NCBI GenBank assembly: GCA_034336665.1
Contig: JAPFBE010000003.1
Location: forward strand, 16,718,360-16,782,359
Source: Luscinia megarhynchos
Lineage: Eukaryota; Chordata; Aves; Passeriformes; Turdidae
Reading direction: 5' to 3'
DNA: 64,000 nucleotides
This document shows, piece after piece, positions 42,601 to 51,600 of this stretch. Under the pieces are notes generated by a model. That model was not told the origin of the DNA, did no database searches, and was given only the letters and a program-made list of their open reading frames with translations. Every line of letters starts with the position of its first letter. Within the stretch, counting starts at the first letter, position 1. Position numbers and translations under genes: made by a program.

Positions 42601-45600
42601 TGATTAAAATCTGGTCTACTGCATACCTCTAACTTGCTCCTTGTTGCTGTGAAATGTGGAGTGTTCAAGATGACGCACAGATGACTGCAAGAATCATTTG
42701 GGTAATGAGATCAGGAAAACAGAAAAGCAATATTCTCTGTTCTTTGGAGGTACTACACCAGGTGCCATGCATAATCTATTAAAATGGAACAGATGCTTCC
42801 TTCCCTGCATCCTTTTGTGCGCAACTGTTGTAAAACCCTGAAGGGATTTTACATTGCTGTTCACTCAGACTTCTTTTTGAGCTTTACAATTTAAATTAGT
42901 TAAAGTGTGCTTAGATTCGAGTCAGCCTGTGCTATTTCTAGTCAAGGAATGTTGACTATGAATCCTGAATAAACTCAGGTAACAGTAAATTAAAAGAAAC
43001 TAGTCATCACTCAGGAAGAACAGAAAAACACAGTGAGGTTAATAATGTCTTGGTACGTTTAACATGTGTTAAATGTGACTTTTTAAAGGTTTAAATTACA
43101 AGGAATAATTGTAGCAACTATTAAAGCAACATATTGGCTTAAATTTCTCTTTTGTTGTATATTCAGGGAAGCTTTATGGTGATGAAACGTTTGTAGAGGA
43201 GCGACACAGGCATCGATATGAGGTAAGCACTGTCCTGTGTATGGGTTCACTCCTCTGTGTGCAAACATCTGACATAAGGTGCCTGAATACTTTCAGAGTT
43301 CTGCCATTCAAAGAGACACACACGAGGTGGACTCCTGGAGTTATCTCTGAGGGAGTTCAAAAGGGATCTGACTTTGTCAGTGTCTCTAAAGGGGCCTGAA
43401 CAATCAGATATGTGCATGCTGTAACTGATTGAGACAGCATTAACCTTCCTTAAAAGAGAACGTGATGGTGGTAAACCTGCTCAAAGTTTGGATATTAACT
43501 GAGTGGTTAAAACATCATCAAGGAAATGGGACAGCTCACTGCAGAGCTCCTTAGTTTGAAGGAAGAGCTGCATTACAGCTTTTGTCATAACCACTGAAAT
43601 GCAGTGTTCAAAAGGGAGGTCAGTCTACATCAAGTGGACCATTTTAAAAAGGGGCAATGCAGGCTGCTTGGATTCAGGAGGGCAGCAAGCAGAAGGGACC
43701 CTGGCTTTAATTTTTGCCTGTTGCGTAGTAACTTTTAAAATTACTGATTTATCTCTTTATTTAATAAACATATCCACTTTTGCAAATTTATGCCAGAGTT
43801 GTTAAAACAAAAAAGCAAAAGTTCCCAACCCTTACCCATTCTCATCATTCTTGTATACATGTAAAAACCATTACAATTAACTGCTGCTGTTTGTTAAATC
43901 CAAAAAGAAACAGAACTACAGTTATTATTGCTTTCAATGTTTCAGGTGAACCCAGAATTGACTCACTGCTTTGAAGAGAAAGGTTTGAAATTTGTTGGCC
44001 ATGATACAGAAGGAAACAGGATGGAAATTATTGAACTGGAGAGTGAGTGTCTTACTTGTTTATAATATTTATTGCATCTATTAAAACTGTATAAGCTATA
44101 GGTTGTTGAACGACATGTAGGCACTGTATTTTACTGTCATAACAGCCAAGATAATTTTGGGGGATACTGCTGATTCCACCTGGGTATTAAAATGGGTGAA
44201 AATTCAGAGTAGGTTAAGAAAAGTCTTACTTTGCAAAGACTGTGCATGTATTTGATTATATGGGACAAATGTGCTCCTTTTTCAAGAGATCCTAAATCTA
44301 GCTCAGGGGAATTTGGCTATGTAGAATCATTGAGTGATTTGGGAGGTCACATAATCCAACTTTCTGCTTCAGCACAGGGCTATCTTCAAATATAGGTCAG
44401 GTTCTCCAGAGTTCTATCAGTCAAGTTTTGAGTATCTCCAAGTACGCTGCTGCTTGGACTTCACTACTGTTCTCTGAACCCAGAAGTCTGGCCATTTTTT
44501 AAACACACTTTGTGGTCTACCCGATAGTCCACAGCTTCCAACTTAAAATGTAGGAAAATATATGAAAAGCTTTGCTAAAATCAGAATTAAGGAAAGCCAG
44601 TGCTCTCCCTGGACCCAAAGGCAGATTCTTCTCAGGCTTGTTGTGCTGGTCTTCCTGACCCTTCATGTTCTGAAGGTCAGGAATGTTCTGTGGTTCCTTG
44701 GATCTTTTTTTTTTTGTCTTGAAGAAGGACATGGTGACTGCCTCTTTCTAGTCATCAGGGCCTTTTATAGATTTTTATCCATATGCCAGTTTCACAGGGA
44801 CATTGCCCTTCTCCCTAATCACCCTCAAATATTCTTGGTCAGGCCCCAATATTTGTTCATTTTGCTTGAGTATATGAAATGTGTATACATCTAGTATGGC
44901 CAAATTGTGGTATGACATAAATATGTCATTAAATATGACATTACTTGAGTATATTACCTAGAGAATCTGTGAAATCTTTGTCCTTGCAGCAGAGACCTTC
45001 AAAACTTGACTGGACAAAGCTGTCAGGAAGCTGATTTAACTTTGAGTTTGTTCCTGCTTTGAGAGTATTTTTCCAAATAGACACGCATAAATACATACAG
45101 AAAACCAAAATACTGGGAAAATCACATCATAAATGTAAACTTGGTGATTTTTCCAGTTGTACCCCTCTCCCCACACCCTTACATTTGGTACAGGTTTATT
45201 ATTCCGTTTTTATGCATCATAGGATGATTTTTTCTTAGTTTGCCCTACTAACCTTCTGCCTTTGTTGTCAGTTGCTTTTTGTGGAAAGAAGTTTTCTGCT
45301 GCCTCACCCTTAGTCACATGTGCTGCTCTGGCTTCTGGACTAGTCTGAAACCTTCAATAAGGTTTTTTTCCTAAAAGTTCTTCTACTATCTTCTTCCTAC
45401 ATTGTGTAATTTTCTTTGATGTCTGTCTTGTAGATCACCCATATTTTGTGGGAGTTCAATTTCACCCAGAATTTTCCTCAAGACCTATGAAACCTTCACC
45501 TCCATACCTTGGACTGTTGCTAGCAGCAACTGGGACACTGAATGCATACCTGCAGCGTGGATGTAAATTGTCTCCAAGGTAATCTTTCTTTCTTCCTTGC

Positions 45601-48600
45601 CTGCAGTTTGACAGTCACATTTTTGGAGGGACTATCCCATCCTTCAATTCTGAAGCCCAGAAGAGGAAAGGAGTTCTTCATGTATTGATTTTACTTGTGG
45701 CTGTGTGTGCCTGTCATATACCTGGGTGTAAAATAACCTGTAAGCAGGAAGCACAGCTCCTCATTTCTTCCTTTTCAGAGGCTGTTAGGGCTAATGCCAG
45801 AGCCCCACATTACAATCAGAAAAAAAAGAAAAAAATCATTAATAAATTCAAATGAAGATAGCAGCCTCCTGTGTTAACTTCCATTGACAGTAGCTTCATA
45901 GGGAAAGAGATTTGCTACAGGATCAAGAAATGAAATTTGTACCTAGTTGTACTTGAATGATGATAGCAACAACAAAGAAAACACTGATTTTATTTTGCAG
46001 TAGCTAAATAATCAATACTATCTTTTAGAGACAGGACTGAAACAAAACAGTTGGGATACCTTTAGACTTGCAGAAGGATTTGGATCGAGATCAGAACTGG
46101 ATGGTTCAGCTAAAATTCAGTCCTTGGTCTTGGACACAGAGGCTTTGTTTTATTGAATGTACCAATGTTTTTTTTAACATGGTTAACTAATTCTTGTTTA
46201 TTTCAATGATATCAATAGCAGTTAAAATTTCATTATAATAGTAATAATAAAGAGGTCAGAGGAAAGCCTTGGGCACAATAACAAAAAATAAAAAAAATTA
46301 GAAAATGACTGAATAATAACACTGAACAGTTCCAACTCTGGCATGTTGGCTTTTCCTCTAAACAAGACACCAAACTTATTAATTCTGTGGGTTGGGTTTG
46401 TTTTTGGTTTTTTTTTTTTTGTTTTTTTTTTCTCCTGAGTCTTGTGTTCTGTTTGTTAAGAGAGAAATAGAAATTCTTTTCAAGTTTGGGTAGTAATGGG
46501 AAAACAGCCAGACCAGACCAGACCAATCTGTTTTGGTTCTCTACTCCTTTATGAGTATCAGATTTTATTCACTCTACCCAGTTGTGCGATGACACGCATA
46601 CAAGGGAATGAATTTCTGATCTGCATACTACAGCTTGATTGAAACACTCCTATTACCTTAGCCTGTTATTGTTAGAAGGGCTCATAATGTTAGCTACCTT
46701 TTAGAAGGTGTGCTGGTGCAATACACAGATCAGATTTTTGTGGTGCTTGGCAAGGCAGAGTTTTCCGTCACAGTAATCTTCAGTCTTCCTCTCTTGGTGG
46801 GCACTCTGACACACTTCATCTTGCTGGACACCCACCAATATCCTTTCTTACATGCTTCATCCCATAAGTAACCCTATTTATTTGTCTGAGATAAAGAAAA
46901 AATTCTTTTTTTTTTTTAAATTAGTGATCTGCATGTGTTCTGCTAGTTTACATCCCTTAGCATTGGAACAGCTATGCTATCTAACCCTGACCTAAAGTTT
47001 CATCCATTACAGAATTTGCCCCACTTAGACTTACTTGAATTAATCCTTCAAAATGGATACCCAACTCTTTTTCTTCGTGTTCATAGAATAAACTCCTACA
47101 AAATCTTAAACATACAGCAAAGACAAAAGTCCACACCCCAAAACTTTATATACAAAATTGCAGATTTTGCTATTTACCTAGTTACACAGCAATCAAACAA
47201 AACTCCTGTGTCTTGAGAAAGAGCACTGGAATAAGAAGGCATTTTGAGGCTAAAAAAGGAAGATTTTGTACAGAAGAATGTTCAGGAGGGAATTGCAGAG
47301 TTAAGTACAGCACATACACTTATATTAACATACCCACCTGCTGAGTGGAAAGATTTCCAATGTAAACCTTTAAACCCAGAATGCTGGTGATTTCATTGAG
47401 TTGTAAAGCTAAGGCATGTCCTAGCAAGGCTGAAGGAAATGTGAGGAGAGGACTTTCTGTACAGCTCATCCAACACCACCCACTTGTTTTGTAGTCATGC
47501 TGTTGACTAGAGCAAAATAAGCTGCAAGATAATCTGTAGAGACCAGCAAGCTGAGCAGATTTACCTATGCAAGGCTACCATAAAGACTAAAAAGGGAGTG
47601 AATTATGAAGTCCTGAGACAAAAGGAAATATGTATTTCAGCATGAGAGTCTTAACAGGAAACTATTACTTCAAAACATTTAATGGCCCCATAATTAGAGT
47701 GCAATTTTAGTATATTTGACACCTGAACAGAAGACCTAGCTTGTAAGCAAAACTAATAATAACTTAAAGGATGCATTACAACTTCTGGGAGAGTGCCCTA
47801 AATAAATGAAAGTGAATAAACCATCTCTTAAATTTTGTGAGGCCTAGTCTGCTATAGACATAGGCATGAGCATACCAAGTTTGAGAATGGAATGCATCCT
47901 CTGTGGCAAATTTAGCTCCTAGAAACTTTGGTGTATACGCCAAGAGACAGTCAAGAACTGAACAAAGGATCAGAGTAACTCAGTGATTAATTGTTATTTA
48001 TTTACCTGAAGTGCTTGTTGGGCACCCAAGTTGTCTTTGTGGTTTCAGCCTCTCATTTTTTATGGCACGAGTGCCCAACCATCAAAGCCCTGCACATCAT
48101 TTCCTTGTGAATGGTTTTAGGTCATGACCTTTTCCAAACCTTTCCATGGAAATACTGAAGGCACCATTTCATATAGAAGTGAGGAATGTGGTGGGAGGCT
48201 GCTGGTTTACATTTTCATTTTCAAGGACAAAGAAAACCAAAACTACATGAGACTCAAAGTATACAGTACCCACAAATATGCTGCTTTAAAAGAGAAAACA
48301 AAGGGTTTTAATAGGAAACTAGTAGATGAAGAGGGGAACTTCATATGTAATGTTGTTGGGCTTTTACTGAGACTTATGTAGTTTCATTTGGAAAAAAATT
48401 AATAAAACCTGACTTTGGGAACAGTATAAAATGGGTTGCAAAACCACTGTGTACAATAAAGCCATATTGCTTGTTTTTGTTTTGGTTTGTTTTTTCCCCC
48501 TTATCCAGTTTAGCATCAGCAGGCTTTATTTCTTCTTTGTCTACAACCAGCACCTTTGTTAATGGCCTGCTAGAGTAAGCCCGAGTGCATAAATTATATT

Positions 48601-51600
48601 TGCAAATAATGTCATTTGAATAAGAGCTGGAAAGCACTATTCAGAACAAAGAAATAACAAAAAAATATGTAGGGAATTTAGTAATCTCTGCTGAATATAA
48701 TGACATCTTTGGAGGAAGAGTGTAAGAAGCTAAAGATAAATAATTTAAACACAAATATCCAATACAAGGGAAGAAATGTAGGAAATGAGAGGTGTTTCTA
48801 GGTGAGTAAGTGTAGGCCTATGACTACTGCAAAAAAGAAACAAACACTTTTGCAAAGCATTAGTGAATATGCTAATGTGAGGCACCAATCCAATGCCATC
48901 TAGTCACAGAGTACTCTTTTGAGTTCTGGGCAAACTATTAAATGAAAGATGACATGAGCTGTGTTCAGAGACAGGGAACAAAAGCAGTCAGAGAATAGGA
49001 GGAATGGTGCATTAAATAAAACACCAAAAAACTCAGAAAATCTGCCCATATGATGCTTACTGTATTAGCATGGTCCAGCTATGTCTCAGATCAGCTGTGG
49101 AGGACATCACCTGTGAACAGAACAGAAAACAACCTGTGTGACACATTCTGGTGCCTGATGTCCCCTGTATGTTGTCCCCACTTGAGAACACATTTGGCAC
49201 AGCATCATGCTTCTGCTGAATCCAGACATGTGATTTGAGGAAATGCCAAGAGAATGGTGAGAGAAGGGCTGCTCCATGAAAGATGAAACTCCAGGAGCCG
49301 GGGGTGGGAGCAGTCCTGGTAGGGATGGTGTCCCTCACCAGTACCACAGCCACCACAGAAAGTAAGTGCTCTGCCTCCAGTGACCTTCCAGACCCCAGGT
49401 GGGGAAGGTTGGGGCAGCAAAGACCCTGTTACCCCCAGAGCTCTCACAGAAAACTACAGAAAAATTTTAAAGGAAATCCTTTCTTAACCATACTGGTACT
49501 TAGTAATGGCTAGCTATGTCAGTTAACTTTGTAATTTAAATGTTAAATGTTTACTGTGAAAACCCTTCTGAGCCAATCACCTCAAGTCTTTCTTTGTAGT
49601 TGTTAAGTGAAAATGCACTTTAAGGAACCAAATAGCTCCTTAAAACTGTTCTGTGGCTCAGTTGTACATTACACACTGCCAGAGCCTCCAGTGATTGTAG
49701 GGAGCTGCTGCTGCCTATCCCAGATGAAGATATTATCCTCAGTCCAGTTACATGAGTGCAGGTGGCTGGCAGGTCAGAACTGGGGAGTTCTGAGTTTGTG
49801 CTGAGGGATTCCCAAATGAAATTGTTTTATGGAAGCATAGGATTGTATCATGGTGACCATCATTTTAAAATTATAGATAAAATTTTTATGACCATATAAT
49901 GATTATAAAAATATGCACCAAGAATATGGGTGACTGCAATTATAACCATTGCACAATCAAATATGCATTTATTCAAAATAATGTTTTAATGACATAATCA
50001 TTTTAATAATTCAGCTTTTTTTGGGGAAAAATACATTATAATAATTTGCAGGTTTCCTTTTGCTGAGTCCTTAAAAGCTAAGTGACTTGAACAACTGCAG
50101 CCTGTACTAAATTTATCTGTACTTCATGTATCTTTAATTTGCACTGAGGAAGAAATGCACTTAGCTTGGCTCCTTGCAGGGCATAACATCACTGTAGTAA
50201 CTGTTTTAATTCCTTATATTTCTGGAAAAAGGAGTTTTTTGTCAATTGTACATTAAAAATGAATGAAAGAAAAACTCCCCTGAAGCTGCTAAAGACTTTG
50301 TTTCTAAAAAATATTGAGCTGGGTTTTCCAAGAGAAAGCCAGAATGTTCACAGAATAGTCATTTTACAGGAATGAGATGACCAAAATTCTTCATTGCAAC
50401 AACTTAAGTGACTGACTGGATGCCGTGACACTGCATAGAGTTTTGTTATGTTTTTTTTTTTCTTGGCTTCCACTTTGTATTCTAGATCTCACCAGGAGAG
50501 GGAAAAAAAAAGAATAAAACTGTTTGGGTTAGGTTTTAGAACTGGTGGCCTCAGATCTGATCAGTAGCTCCTTTTTGTTGGAGTCCACTGTTGTAAGAAT
50601 TGTTACAAATAAGGTGAAGTGGGTATCAGGCTCCTGTCCAAGATAATTACTAATTAATTTGAACACAAACTGAGAGAAGACTTGCTGAAGCAAATGTAAG
50701 CATATTTTTTCAATGGCTGGCTCAGTGTGAAAAAGAATTTCATTAAGGAAAGCTGGGCTTATTTGATTTCTCATCATCACCACTTTCACAGCCAGCAGGT
50801 TTAAGTAAGGTTACTTAGCATTGCCAACAGTGAGCACAAAGCATCCATTTGGGTTTTATGTTTAGTATCTGTGTACAGCTCCTTGTAATTTGGAGCTAAG
50901 CACACATTTATTCCAAAGAGAAAGGATGGCTTGCTTATGGTTAATGCCACCCACAGTTTTCCTTCAGATTAGTATCATGTGTGATGTGTTTGTCATCAGA
51001 GTAAATCTTAGAAACCTGACACCGGTGCTGGTTTGAAGCTGTAACACACAGGTGTAGATATGCCAAGTTTCACAGAGTCCCTGTTTGCTGTCAAGTCCAC
51101 TGGCAGGCTAACTCTTGAAGTTCAGGTTTCCTTGGGGACCAAGCTGTTATTTTTAAGATGATACCACAGGTTCTGGGTGTGCTTAGACATATCATTCAAG
51201 CAGCTGAAACAGAGAGGCTGACAGCTACCTGAGTCTGAAGCCCAAGGGCTGATCCTTGCCTGGATATTTCCCCTACCTTTCTTGCCCTGTGGCCTGCTTG
51301 TGAGACATAAAACTGACTTACACCCCATAGAGCAGCCTACAGTAGGGGAGACGGTGAGGTGCTGCTGCAGAAGTTAAGAATGTGGTGCCAAATCTTGTAC
51401 TGAAATTGGGCAGTGTGGGAACAGGAACAAAATTGTCACCAGCTGAGTAAGTGGTTTAGCCTCTGTGCTAGTGGCTAAGTGAGCCTCACCTTTGGCAAAC
51501 TGGAAACAGGATTAAGAATTTTGGGTGGTAAATCAGTGAAATCACAGAAACATCCAGGCTGTGTGACTGCTCCTGTGGTAAAACCCTCTAAGAGCTGTGT

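Noticed and set aside
48017..48079. Nine-base inverted repeat (gttgggcac / gtgcccaac) with a 45-base loop
   Set aside because: Stem is too short and the loop too long to suggest an RNA gene or functional hairpin; expected by chance in 64 kb.
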